A DNA stretch of 64,000 bases from assembly GCF_010993775.1 (NCBI RefSeq), contig NZ_WOTO01000009.1, positions 1 to 64,000 on the forward strand. The letters run 5' to 3'. The notes below the pieces were generated by a model. That model was not told the DNA's origin. It searched no databases and worked only from the letters and a program-made list of their open reading frames with translations. The stretch comes from Fodinicola feengrottensis (GTDB lineage: Bacteria > Actinomycetota > Actinomycetes > Mycobacteriales > HKI-0501). Below are positions 12,301 to 22,680 of this stretch, one piece after another. The position numbers were made by a program, and so were the translations under genes. Positions within the stretch are counted from its first letter, which is position 1, and every line of letters begins with the position of its first letter.

Positions 12301-12697
12301 CCCATCACCGCGCCGTACTGGTGGGCGAGGTTCTGGTCGAAACTCGCCGCCGCGAGCGACACCGGCGCCGGCAGCGAGGTGGCCGGTGTGCCGTCCCGTA
12401 CGCCGGCGGGCCCGTCCGAAAGCAGCTGCGGCGGGATACCCAGGCGCGGGATGCCGTTCACATATCCGACCGCGTGCGTGCCGGCCGGCGCGCGTCGACG
12501 CCCTGCAGCAGGGTCGCCTCCTCGTCGATCGTCAGCTGCGTCATCAGGCTGTCGACGCGCTGCTCGATCGGCTGACGGGCGTCCAGCCACGGCCGGTCAG
12601 CGGCGACCGCCGGTGACCCGGAAACGGCCGCGCCAACCAGCAGAACGCCGATCGCGGCGATCCGGCCAAGCGTGACGAGGTGGAGTTTGCGCGACAC
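9302..12697 (-). CDS. Secreted GH3 beta-glucosidase with PA14 insert (four frameshifts)
   Basis: About 1130 residues, starting at GTG 12697 behind GGAGGA. A signal peptide is followed by AVAADRPWLDARQP. The GH3 catalytic domain has QVKHFAANNQE and GVVGSDYPATHST, whose Asp is the expected nucleophile. A PA14 carbohydrate-binding domain (FSARWTGTLTAP, DDGSRLYVDGKLVIDNW) is inserted in the second GH3 domain. An Fn3-like domain and a C-terminal NPCBM-associated Ig-like module with a lectin-like tail (GTVTFADWY) follow. Frames change near 12490, 10490, 9960 and 9740. It probably trims beta-glucosides from plant glycans outside the cell. It is divergent from the Tat-exported amidohydrolase. Confidence 0.9.
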
Positions 12698-12903
12698 GGG
12701 GGTCCTCCAACGGCCGGGCGGAGATAGTTTCGACCACAAAGTAAGCCGCTGGCCAGCAAAAAAGCACGCTTTCTGTCCGCTTACGGTCCGATCGGCCAGC
12801 GCTCGCGTATCGGCCACTTCCGGACAGGTCACCGCAAAAGGTTTGCCCCAGCCGCCGCCGGGTGAGTTGGCTGTAGGCAGAACTGTCCACGGGAGGAAAT
12901 GGC

Positions 12904-15900
12904 ATGAGCACCGAAAACCCCGGGCGCTTCCGGCTCGACCGGCGCGGGTTCCTGGCCGCCGCCGGCACCGCGGCGGTCGCGCCGGCCCTGTTGCCGGCGC
13001 CGGCAACCGCGGTTGGCCAGCCGGCGACCTTTCCGGTCACCGTTCGCCAAGGCACCGACATGGCGCTGGCGGTCTCCCCTGACGGCCGGACGGTCGCGGT
13101 CGACCTGTTGGCCACCCTGTGGACGCTCGGCGCGGCCGGCGGCCCGGCCACCCGCGTCCTGCCCGCGGACGCCGACGCGACCTGGCCGGCCTTCGCCCCG
13201 GACGGTCGTACGCTCGCGTTTCAGTCGTACGCGGACGGCGGTTTCCAGATCTGGGTGGTGCCGGTGGCCGGCGGCCAACCGCGGCAGCTGACCAGCGGCC
13301 GCTACGATCACCGAGAACCGGTTTTCGGTCCGGACGGCCGGATGGTGGTGGCCTCGGACCGGGACGGCAGCACGTACGGCATCTATTCCCTGTCCCCCGC
13401 GACCGGCGCGGTCACCGTCGTGGTGAACTCCGCCGACCAGGACGAATACCACCCGACGATCGCGCCGGACGGCAGCCTGATCGCCTTTGTCAGCGCTGCA
13501 ACAAAAAAATCGACGTGGTGTCAGCCGACGGCAGCGGCCGGCACACCGTGGTGACCGGCGGGACCGGCGAAGTCCTGTTCGCGCCGGCTTTCAGCCCAGA
13601 CGGCAAAACTCTGGTCTACGTGTCGGCACTTCCCGGGAAAACCACTCTGCGGTCCATCCCGACCGCCGGCGGGACGCCCACCGATGTCTCCGCGTCAGGC
13701 GAGGATGTTTTCCCGCTGCGACCAGGATTCTTCCCGGACGGCCGAGTCGCGTACACCGCCGACGGGAGCATCAAAACCCGGAAACTGTCCGGCCCAGGCG
13801 TCGACACGATCGCTTTCACCGCGACCGCTTACGCCACCAAACCCAGCTATCACGCCCGGCGCCCCCTGCGCGACGACGGATTTCCCCGTCAGGTCAAGGG
13901 GATCGTCGGCCCCGTGCTGTCGCCGAACGGGAAACAGGTGGCTTTCCGGGCGCTCAATGACATCTGGGTCGCGCCCTGGGGTGCCAGCCCAAGAACATCA
14001 CCAACGACCGTTTCTTCACCACCGATCCGGCCTGGTCGCCGGACGGCAAAACCATCGCCTACGCCAGCGATCGAACCGGAAAACCAGAACTTTGGCTCTA
14101 CGACACTGGAAACGGGCAACATCGGCAGTTGACCAAGGCGCCGGGCGCGGCCATCCTGCCCGCCTGGGCACCCGACGCCAGCCGGTTGGCCTTCGTCGAT
14201 GAGACCGGCACGGTCAACCTCGCCGACGCGCGTACGGGCGCGGTCACCAGAGTCTTCGGACCACTGTTCGCACCGGGCCGGCCGGCTTTCTCGAAAGACG
14301 GTCGTACGCTCGCGATCGCCGCTCTCAGGCCAAACGCGAAGCGGTTCCGGGAGGGCGCCAGCCAGGTGCTGACCATCGACCTGGTCACCGGGGCCACCAC
14401 CTATCGGGAAATCATGCCGGACCGATCGCTGGCTACCCGCGGAGTGGACGGGCCGGTGTGGTCGCCGGACGGAAAACTCTTCGCGTTCGTCGTTGATGGA
14501 TTGCTCTGGATACGCCAGGTCGACGCGACCGGCGCGCCGACCGGACCAGCCCGGCAGCTGACCGATGAACCCACCGACGCGCCGAGTTTCGCCGGCGACT
14601 CCAGGACAATTTCGTACCTGGTCGGCGGCGAGCTGCGACTGACCACAGTGGACGGACACAGTGGACGGTCGTACGTCGTACCGTTGCGCTGGCGGGCCGG
14701 CAAGCCCTCCGGGCGTACGGTCATCCACGCCGGTCGGATGTGTGGGACGGACTTTCCGACTCAGTACGGGAAAACGTCGACGTCGTGGTGGATGGCGACC
14801 GGATCGTCGCGGTCGCACCACACCAGCCGGGACGACCGGCGCAGCGCCGGATCGACGCCTCGAACGCCACGGTCGCGCCCGGACTGATCGACATGCACAA
14901 CCACCGGCATCTGGGCGGCCGGCTGCTCGGCTCTCGGCAGGGCCCGCTGTGGCTGTCGCTGGGCGTCACCACCACCCGCTCTCCTGGCGACCCCGCCTAC
15001 GACATGGTCGAGGAACGTGAGGCCACCACCGCCGGCCGGCGGCTCGCGCCGCGGTATGTCGGCACCGGCGAGGCGATCGACGGCCGGCGGATCTACTACA
15101 ACTTCATGCGCCCCCGACCCGAGACACCGCCGGCGTGCTTCGCGAGCTTGAACGCGCCCGTCTGCTCGACTACGACCTCATCAAGAACTACGTACGACTG
15201 CCGGTCGCGTCCCAGCGGCAAACCATCGAATGGGCTCACCGGCGCGGCATCCGGGCCAGCTCGCACTACCTGCACCCCGCCATCACGCTCGGCGTGGACG
15301 GGATGGAGCACGTCGGCGCCACCAACCGGCTCGGCTACTCCCAGACGGTGTCCCGCAACGGGATCAGCTATCAGGACGTGATCTCGCTGTTCACCGCGGC
15401 CGGGATGCCAATGACGCCGACGCTCTTCTATTCGTACGCGCTCTACGCCACCGACAGCTCGCTGTTCACCGACCGTCGCGTACGCGCGCTCTATCCCCCT
15501 TGGGAGTACGCGAAACTCGCCGCCGCGGTCGCGCTGGCCAAGACCGCCGACGCGGACGGCGCGACCGCCGCGCTGCGCGGCTGGACCGCCACCGTGACCG
15601 CGATCCTGCGCGGCGGCGGCCGGATCGTGGCCGGCACTGACTCGCCCATCGACAACTTCGGTGTCAGCCTGCACACGAACCTGCGCGCGATGGTCCATCC
15701 CGGCGGGCTCACCCCGGCCGAGGCACTACGGACCGCGACCAGTCAGGCCGCCGACTACCTTGCCGTACCGGACCTCGGCCGAATCACGCCCGGCGCGCTC
15801 GCCGACCTGACCGTGCTGGACGGGAACCCGCTGGACCGGATCGAGGACGCCGCGAACGTACGGCTGATCATGCTGGGTGGGGTTCCTCACTCGGTCGACG

Positions 15901-16046
15901 ACCTCGTCTCGTACGTGCCGCCCACCCCGCCGACCACCGCGGCCGCCCCCACGGCGGTGCCAGCACATCCGTCACAGGCCGCTTTTTGGTGGCATACCGA
16001 GGACTTCGTGAAGCACGCGGCCCTGTGTTGCAGTGCGCCACACTGA
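12904..16046 (+). CDS. Tat-exported TolB-like beta-propeller/amidohydrolase fusion (four frameshifts)
   Basis: About 1047 residues. The N-terminus RLDRRGFLAAAGTAAVAPAL is a twin-arginine signal. Repeated WD40-like/TolB blades follow (AVSPDGRTVAV, AFAPDGRTLAFQSY, AFSPDGKTLVYVSA, AWSPDGKTIAYASD, VWSPDGKLFAF). An amidohydrolase domain begins near VAPGLIDMHNHRHL (metal-binding HxH), with SSHYLHPAI, DGMEHVG and IVAGTDSPIDN carrying further metal ligands. Frames change near 13504 (an A7 run), 13985, 14735 and 15115. The family is likely a periplasmic or extracytoplasmic metal-dependent hydrolase; the substrate is unknown. The start has GGGAGGAAATGGC immediately before it. Confidence 0.87.
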
Positions 16047-16170
16047 CCGCAGCGGTCTGACGAACTGGGATGTCTGACCGTCGGTGAGCGACTCCTACCC
16101 GAATGTCGGTTCATCGGCCAACGGTGAAGGCGTCATACTGAAGGGGGCGTCAGAGCGAAAGGAACCAGCC

Positions 16171-16458
16171 GTGATCACCTCGATCGTCATGATCTCCTGC
16201 GATTCGGACTCGATCTCGGAGGTGGCGTACCAGATCGCGGAGCTTCCCGGTGTCAGCGAGGTCTACTCCACCACCGGCATCGTGGACCTGATCGCGATGG
16301 TGCGGGTGCGAGCGTTCGACGACGTGGAGAAGGTCATCGCCGGCGGCATCGCCAAGGTCCCCGGAGTCGTGCACACGGACACGCACATCGCTTTCCGCGC
16401 GTACTCCAAGCACGACCTCGAGGAGACGTTCTCGATCGGCTTCCCGGACGCGACCTGA
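16171..16458 (+). CDS. Stand-alone Lrp/AsnC ligand-binding (RAM) domain protein
   Basis: 95 residues consisting only of the alpha-beta RAM domain of Lrp/AsnC regulators: ITSIVMISCDSDSISEVAYQ, LPGVSEVYSTTGIVDLIAM and VPGVVHTDTHIAFRAYS. There is no helix-turn-helix. The GTG at 16171 follows AAAGGAACC and is preferred over upstream in-frame codons. Such proteins bind amino acids and may modulate full-length Lrp partners. In related actinobacteria I expect it near trpD and the bc1 genes, as here. The gene reads intact. Confidence 0.85.
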   Translation: MITSIVMISCDSDSISEVAYQIAELPGVSEVYSTTGIVDLIAMVRVRAFDDVEKVIAGGIAKVPGVVHTDTHIAFRAYSKHDLEETFSIGFPDAT

Positions 16459-16462
16459 CTGG

Positions 16463-18088
16463 TCAGGACCCGCTTGCGTGCTGGCTGCCGTAGTCGAAGT
16501 ATTCCTGCTTGACCGCGCCACTTCTGGTCGACTCGTCGAAGTGCTGGATGTCGCCGGAATCGGCGCCGAAGTCGGAGCCGCCCCAGCGGAACCCGGCCGC
16601 CCGAAAGGCCGTCACGATCTCCTCGCGGATGGTCAGGAAGCCGCCCTTGGGGTCACTGATCTTGCCGCCGCCCATCGAGTTCGGTCGGAACGGGAAGTCG
16701 CCCCGTAGCCCCCGCCGGCCGGCACGCCGGCGCCGATCAGCGTGTCGTAGTCGGACTTGACCTGGGTACGGTCCAACCCGGCCAGCACGGCTGGGTCGAA
16801 GGCACCGTGGTGGCTCATCACGTCACGCTTCGGACCGCCGCCCAGGACACTGAAATACGCCACCATCGCGTCGCTTTCCTCGGCGATCGCCTGGTATTTT
16901 CGCGCCACCGAGACCCTTCGCGACCACTGAGTCACGCCCGAGCAGGGTGCTGGCGATGCGCTGGTAGACAACGCCTGTGACGGCGTCGAGCGCCTTCTCG
17001 CCGCTCTCTCCGGCGACGTACGGATTCTCGATGACGTCCAGGTCGACCGCGAGTCCCCAGGCGTGCGGGCCTTGGTACGGCCGGAAGCCACCGACCGACT
17101 TGATCCCGAAATCCTGGTCCCCGAGCAGTTCTTTCGCGTGCGCCGACGCCTGCTCGAGCTTGGTGAGGAACAGGGGGTGCACCGGCGCGCTGCTGTCGAC
17201 CGAACGACCGGCCACCGACCCGCCGGACACCAGCATGTTCTGGCCGTAGTCCTGGTAATCCTTCGCGCCCAACTGGCGGGCCTTGGCGTCGAACGCGTCC
17301 TGCGACTTGCCCTTTGGCGCCGATCCCACCGCGGCGGTCGACGTTCCGCGCTCCCCGGCCGTACCCACCGCACCGGCGTCGCTGGTCGCGACGATCGGAT
17401 CGAGAGTCTGCGGGGTAGTCATGATCGCCGCCTGCCAGCGGGCATGCGCGAGCCCCTTGAGCACGGTCGGCATCGACGACTCGGCCACCGTCGCACCCGT
17501 CGCGGCACTCAGCTCCTGCAAAGCCGTCGCGTAGTCGTCATTGGACAGGTGCCCAGCGTGGTGCATCGCCTCGACGACGGCCGTGACATCCGTCTTCTTG
17601 TTGGCGCCGCCCGTACCGACGTCCGCGGAAACCTTGGCGTGCAGCACCTTCTGCGCAACGCTCGCCGACACGTACGGCTTCTCGTTCGCTGCGATGGCCG
17701 CGATGGTCGGCGCCAAATCCCCGGCCGACAGCTTGGTGCCCTTCGGCGCGGCCGACGCCAACGCCTGCTGCGCCGCGAAGTCGCCCTTGCTCATCGTCTG
17801 CAACACGTTGAGCTGCGCGAGCACCGCCAGAACGTCCTCGCGCGTGTTGTCCATCGGCCCGGTGGCGTCGCCCACCGAGTGCCCGGATTTGGTGTCCAGA
17901 TGCTGTCGCTGCACCATCAGCCCACTCACCGCCGCGTTGCCCGCGGACCGCTGCAGCGCCAGCACCGACTCAGCCCACCCCGGCAACCGACCGAGACTGC
18001 GACTGCGACCTGGACGCGGCCTGCTGCGCCGCCGAGTCACGGTCAGCGTGGCGGGTCCCCTTGGTGCGGTCGGACACCCGTCCCCCAT
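16463..18088 (-). CDS. Injection-system-type cargo protein with M15 peptidase domain (frameshifts)
   Basis: About 540 residues. Near the N-terminus, WAESVLALQRSAGNAAV followed by MVQRQ is the LQRxxGN signature found in proteins of extracellular contractile injection system loci. A long Ala-rich helical region follows. The C-terminus is a VanY-like M15 peptidase: HAWGLAVDLDV gives the HxxGxAxD zinc ligands, and GDIQHFD gives the last His. Frames change near 16915 and 16708. The ATG at 18088 is one start; GTG at 18077 (reading VSDRTKGTRHADRDS) looks more natural and would need a further shift near 17985. No tail-sheath or baseplate genes are in the window. It is probably a peptidoglycan or peptide-cleaving effector. 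Confidence 0.72.
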
Positions 18089-18187
18089 CCTTTGACCCCA
18101 GTCCGCCCATTATCGCTCGAAAACGCCAACCTCGCCGATGATCATCCGGGTAAGCGTTCGGGCACTGTCTCCTGCCGCTCAGCTTGC

Positions 18188-18276
18188 GTTGTTGATCTTG
18201 GTTAGTTGGCCCGTACGAAAAGGATATTCCGGACCGATGTCCGTTATGTACGGGCTAACTAACCAAGATCAACAAC
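18188..18276. repeat. Hairpin repeat, copy 1 (89 bp)
   Basis: 29-base arms (GTTGTTGATCTTGGTTAGTT, then GGCCCGTAC) pair with one mismatch around a 31-base loop containing GGATATTCCGGACCGATGTC. The same arms and nearly the same loop occur at 55659-55744. It lies between the trpD stop and the start of the injection-system-type gene. Confidence 0.8.
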
Positions 18277-18303
18277 TCCAACAGGGCACCGAAGTCGGCC
18301 AGC

Positions 18304-19380
18304 CTAAAGCCGGGAAACCGCAGCCCAGCGGTCCAACACAGCCACCGCTTCCCCGGAATCCACTGCCTTCGCGACCCGCTTCAGACCAGCGTCCAGCGAA
18401 TCTTTCAACGACCCACCCACTCCGTCGTACGCGGCGAGCGCGGCGGCGGCGTTGACAAGGACAGCGTCCCGTACGGGACCGCGTTCGCACTGAACACCGC
18501 GCGCGCTACCGCGGAGTTGACCGAGGCGTCGCCGCCGCGCAGGTCAGCGGGCACTGCCCGGGGCAGGCCGCAGTCGGCGACGTCGAAGAGCGTCTCGGTG
18601 ACCGTTCCGCCCTCGACGATCCAGAACCGGGTGGGAGCTGTGGTGGTGACCTCGTCCAGGCCGTCCTCGCCCCGCACGACCAGGGCGGAGTGGCCGCGGC
18701 CAGCGACGACTCCGGCCATCACCGGCGCCATCGTCTCGGAGAAGCAGCCGATGGTGGCGGCCCGTGGCTGGCCCGGGTTGGTCAGCGGGCCAAGGAAGTT
18801 GAACACCGTCGGGATGCCCAGCTCGCGCCGGGTCGCGCCGGTGTGCCGCAGGCCCTGGTGGAAGTACGCGGCGAAACAGAAGCCGATGCCGGCGTCGGTC
18901 ACGCAGCGGGAGACCTGGGCCGGCGACAGCTCGATCGCCACCCCCGAGCGCTTCGAGCAAATCGGCCGCACCACACGCGGAAGAAGCCGCGCGGTTGCCG
19001 TGCTTCACCACTCTTACGCCCGCGGCCGCCACCACGACGGCGGCCATGGTGGAGATGTTGACGGTGTTGGCCCGATCCCCGCCGGTGCCGACCACGTCGA
19101 CGGCGTCCAGTGGCGCTGGTCCGAGGTCGAGCCTGGCGGTGTTGGCCAGCATCACCTTCGCGAGGCCGGACACCTCTTCGGCGGTCTCGCCCTTCGCCCG
19201 CAGAGCGGTCGCGAACCCGGCGACCTGAGCGTTCGTGGCGTCACCGGCCATGATCTCGCGCATGGCCCAGGCGGTCGCGTCCGAAGACAGCGACTGTCCC
19301 TCAAGCAGCGTGGTCAGGAGCTTGGGCCAGCTGTACGCCTGCACCGCGGGGGCCCGTTCTGCGGACCCACTCGCGGCCAT
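18304..19380 (-). CDS. trpD: Anthranilate phosphoribosyltransferase (two frameshifts)
   Basis: About 358 residues. It transfers the phosphoribosyl group of PRPP to anthranilate in tryptophan synthesis. The PRPP-binding motif [18 protein letters not shown] is followed by [40 protein letters not shown] and [17 protein letters not shown], all diagnostic. The frame breaks at a C5 run near 18942 (joining LLEALG to [10 protein letters not shown]) and near 18475 (joining to [17 protein letters not shown] and the stop at 18304). The start at 19380 lies three bases after the stop of the response-regulator-like gene, so the two form an operon. The order opposite ctaE matches mycobacteria. Confidence 0.93.
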
Positions 19381-19383
19381 GAC

Positions 19384-19803
19384 TCAGCTCCGCGCCGGCA
19401 CGGGCGCGCGACGCAACAGGTCGGCGACTACCGCGGCGGCGCGTACCGGATCAATCGGATGCGTGATGGTCGCCTCGGCCTGCGACCATTTCGCCAGCCA
19501 TCGGTCCGCGTCCCGGGCCAGCAGCAGGCAGACCGGCGGGCAGTGGTCGAGCTCGTTGCGCAACTGCCGGCTGATGCCCATCCCACCGGTTGGCTGCGCC
19601 TCCGCGTCCAGGATCAGCACGTCGGCCTTGCCCGCGTCCGCCGCGTCCACCACCTCGTCACCGGTGGACGCCTCCAGCCAGACGATCTTGCCCACGTCCG
19701 GCGCGGGACGGCGACCGATCGCCATCCGGACCCGCTCACGCACCGCGGGGTCGTCGCTGAACACCAGGATCGTCTTGTCGGCAGGACGGCGAACTGCACT
19801 CAT
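19384..19803 (-). CDS. Response-regulator receiver-like protein
   Basis: 139 residues with a receiver-like fold. TILVFSDDPAVRERVRMAI carries the acidic pair, DVLILDAEAQPTGGMGISRQL carries the presumed phospho-Asp region (split here for length), and VCLLLARDADRWLAKW follows the pattern of beta-4/alpha-4. No output domain is present. A similar gene is often found beside trpD and ctaE in actinomycetes. I chose the ATG at 19803 over the longer frame from 19857, since the preceding residues are Arg-rich and unlike the family. Whether it is phosphorylated is unknown. Confidence 0.75.
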   Translation of the reverse strand: MSAVRRPADKTILVFSDDPAVRERVRMAIGRRPAPDVGKIVWLEASTGDEVVDAADAGKADVLILDAEAQPTGGMGISRQLRNELDHCPPVCLLLARDADRWLAKWSQAEATITHPIDPVRAAAVVADLLRRAPVPARS

Positions 19804-20009
19804 GCTGCGAAGCGTAAACCACCGGCCGGTCCGCCCGTGGTTTTGGGCCCGGAACACTCATCGCATCTCGCCAACGGTCGCGCGCGCGTACGTACGGGCG
19901 CCCGCACCGGCACCACCGACAGCGGTCATGTCACTGGTCAAGGGTCATCTTCGACACGCAGTAGTACCCGGCGCGCGGGAGCCTGGGGCGGCGGGCCATA
20001 ATGCCCTGT

Positions 20010-20612
20010 GTGACGACCTCCGCCGCCGTTTTCGAGAAGTCTCAGGTTCACTCGCTGACCCGGCCGAACATGGTCAGCGTCGGGACGATCATCTGGCTCT
20101 CCAGCGAGCTGATGTTCTTCGCGGCCCTGTTCGCGATGTATTTCTCCATCCGGGCCGCTCAGCCGGCCCTGTGGCCGGAGATGACGAAGAACCTCGAGCT
20201 CTGGTATTCCACCCCGTTCACGGTGATCCTCGTGCTGTCCTCGGTGACCTGTCAGATGGGCGTCTTCTGCGCCGAGCGCGGGGACGTGTACGGCCTGCGT
20301 CGCTGGTATCTGCTGACCCTGGTGATGGGCGCGATCTTCGTCGGCGGCCAGGCCGGTGAGTACTACAAGCTGGTTCACGACGGCATCACCATCTCGGCCA
20401 ACGGGTACGGGTCGATGTTCTTCCTGACCACCGGTTTCCACGGCCTGCACGTGATCGGCGGCCTGCTCGCCTTCGTCTTCCTGATGATCCGGTCGACGAT
20501 GGGCCGCTTCACCCCGGCGCAGGCGACCTCGGCCATCGTCGTGTCGTACTACTGGCACTTCGTCGACGTGGTCTGGATCGCCCTGTTCGCGATGATCTAC
20601 CTGCTCCGCTAG
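20010..20612 (+). CDS. ctaE: Cytochrome c oxidase subunit III
   Basis: About 200 residues, intact. Membrane helices and signature segments include [58 protein letters not shown] and [19 protein letters not shown]. It is a core subunit of the aa3 oxidase, which forms a supercomplex with the bcc complex in actinobacteria. GTG at 20010 is the family-like start; the ATG at 20001 is in frame. It heads the ctaE-qcrC-qcrA-qcrB run and is divergent from the trpD operon, the same arrangement as in M. tuberculosis. Confidence 0.95.
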   Translation: MTTSAAVFEKSQVHSLTRPNMVSVGTIIWLSSELMFFAALFAMYFSIRAAQPALWPEMTKNLELWYSTPFTVILVLSSVTCQMGVFCAERGDVYGLRRWYLLTLVMGAIFVGGQAGEYYKLVHDGITISANGYGSMFFLTTGFHGLHVIGGLLAFVFLMIRSTMGRFTPAQATSAIVVSYYWHFVDVVWIALFAMIYLLR

Positions 20613-20676
20613 CTCGCTGTCACGTTCGCGGCAGCTAACCCGTCATTAGTTCTGTAGACAACCGCAAGGTGAGGCG

Positions 20677-21491
20677 ATGATTTCCTCCTTCGCAGGCCGG
20701 GCCTCCCGCCGGGCGGCGGACCTGGCCAAGCGCCGGTCGGGCGTGCTGCTGCTGATAGCGGCGCTCGCCGTGATCGGCGCTGGCTACGCGGCGTTCACGC
20801 CGAGCACCTCGGCGGCCCCGAACGACCAATCGTCGGCGGGCGGCGCAGCAGGGTCAGCGACTGTTCAACGACAGCTGCATCAGCTGCCACGGCCGTACGC
20901 TGCAGGGCGTCCCCGGCCGCGGACCGAGCCTGGTCGGGGTGGGTGGCGCCGCGGTCGACTTCCAGGTCTCCTCGGGCCGGATGCCACTGGCCACTGGCCG
21001 GCCAGGCCGCGCAGGCGGCCCGCAAGCCCCCGAAGTTCACCGACGACCAGATCACCCAGCTGGTCGCCTACGTGCAGTCGTACGGCGGACCGGAAGTGCC
21101 GACCGGGCAGCTGTCCAGCACCGACAAGGACACCATCGCCGAAGGTGGCCGCCTGTTCCGGCTGAACTGCGCCGCCTGCCACGCCTTCAGCACCAAGGGT
21201 GGCGCGCTGTCGTCCGGCAAGACCGCGCCGAACCTCAACGACGCGACCGACAAACAGATTTACGAGGCGATGCTGACCGGCCCGGAGAACATGCCGGTGT
21301 TCGCGAACAACCAGCTCACCCCGGATGAGAAGAAGGCCATCCTGTCGTACGTGCAGGCCCAGAAGGCCGACATGGACCAGGGCGGCTTCGGGATCGGCCG
21401 GTCCGGCCCGGTGCCCGAGGGCCTGGTGATCTTCGTCATCGGCATTATCGCTCTGCTGTTCGTGACGCTCTGGATTGCAGGAAAGTCGTGA
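20677..21491 (+). CDS. qcrC: Diheme cytochrome c subunit of bcc complex (two frameshifts)
   Basis: About 271 residues: an N-terminal membrane anchor ([20 protein letters not shown]), two cytochrome c domains with heme-attachment motifs CISCH (codons near 20875) and CAACH (near 21173), and a C-terminal membrane helix ([19 protein letters not shown]). The frame breaks near 20845 (before [15 protein letters not shown]) and near 20990 (before [18 protein letters not shown]). It carries electrons from the Rieske centre to the aa3 oxidase CuA. The stop overlaps the GTG start of qcrA by three bases. Confidence 0.93.
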
Positions 21492-22611
21492 CCACACAAG
21501 ACCACAGCACTGCCCACGAGCCGGCCACCGCCAACGGGGTGACCCCGGCGTACCCGATGCCGGGCAAAGACCCGTATGTCGACGCCAACGACCCGGAGGC
21601 GGACCAGTTCGACCTGGTCCGCGAGGGTGCCCGCCGGGACGGCGTGGAGCTGGTGCATTACGCGCCACGTTTCCCGGTCCCGGGCACCAAGCGGGAGAAG
21701 CGGGTCGAGCGGACCATCGCGTTCATGTTCGGCCTGTCCGGCCTGTTCGGGCTGGCTTTCCTGGTCGTCTACATCTGGTGGCCATACGACTACCAGCTGG
21801 GCGTCAACATCGCGAAGCTCTACACGCCGATGCTGGGCATCACGCTCGGCTTCGCGCGCTGTTCTTCGTCGGCGCCGCGGTCATCACCTTCGCGAAGAAG
21901 CTGCTGCCCGAAGAGGTCGCGGTCCAGGATCGGCACGACGGTGCGTCTCCGGACGACGAGCGCCGGCTGACCGGCGCCACGCTGTTGCAGCAGACCTTCG
22001 ACGACACCGGCATCAAGCGCCGCCCGATGCTGAAGGCGGCCATCGCGATCGGCGCCGCGCCGCTCGGTCTCGCGATCGCCGCGCCGCTGGTCGGCGCGCT
22101 GATCACGAACCCGGGCAAGGACCCGATCACCACCGCCTGGAAGGAAGGCATCCGGCTGGTCCGCGACGATGGCACGCCGATCCAGCCTGGTGACATGCAC
22201 ACGGGCAGCATCGAGACCGTCTTCCCGGGCATCCCGGACGGCAACACCAACAAATACGCCGACTCCCCCACGCTGCTGATCCACATGCGGCCGGAGGACG
22301 CGGCGAAGGTCAAGGTGCAGCCCGGGTACGAGACAGCGCACTACGGCGACTACTTCGCGTACTCGAAGATCTGCACGCACGCGGGCTGCCCGGCCAGCCT
22401 GTACGAGCAGCAGACCCAGCGGCTGCTGTGCCCGTGCCACCAGAGCCAGTTCGACCTGCTGGAGTCCTGCAAGCCGGTCTTCGGCCCGGCGAGCCGGCGG
22501 CTGCCGCAGCTGCCGATCAAGTTGGACTCGGCGGGATATTTCGTGGCACAGAGCGACTATCGGGTGCCGATCGGTCCCGCATTGTGGGAGCACCCCGACA
22601 ATGACAAGTAA
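21488..22611 (+). CDS. qcrA: Rieske iron-sulfur subunit of bcc complex (one frameshift)
   Basis: About 374 residues. The three N-terminal membrane helices typical of actinobacterial QcrA include TIAFMFGLSGLFGLAFLVVY and ITLGFARCLFFVGAAVITF after correction. The Rieske centre has SKICTHAGCPASLYEQ and LLCPCHQSQFDL, supplying two Cys and two His. The frame breaks near 21860. GTG at 21488 overlaps the qcrC stop (GTGA). The product is an electron carrier between menaquinol oxidation and cytochrome cc. Confidence 0.94.
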
Positions 22612-22680
22612 CCTGAGAGAGACCGAGACAGCGCTGTCTGAGATGACGACCGTCCGCCCCACGTATTGGGAGCATCCATC

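Noticed and set aside
18188-18276. Simple intrinsic terminator of trpD
   Set aside because: It lacks a T tract, and its loop is conserved with the copy at 55659, so a repeat element is the better description, although it may also terminate transcription.
18517-20001. 494-codon plus-strand reading frame
   Set aside because: It overlaps trpD and the receiver protein on the other strand, and its composition is that of a shadow frame.
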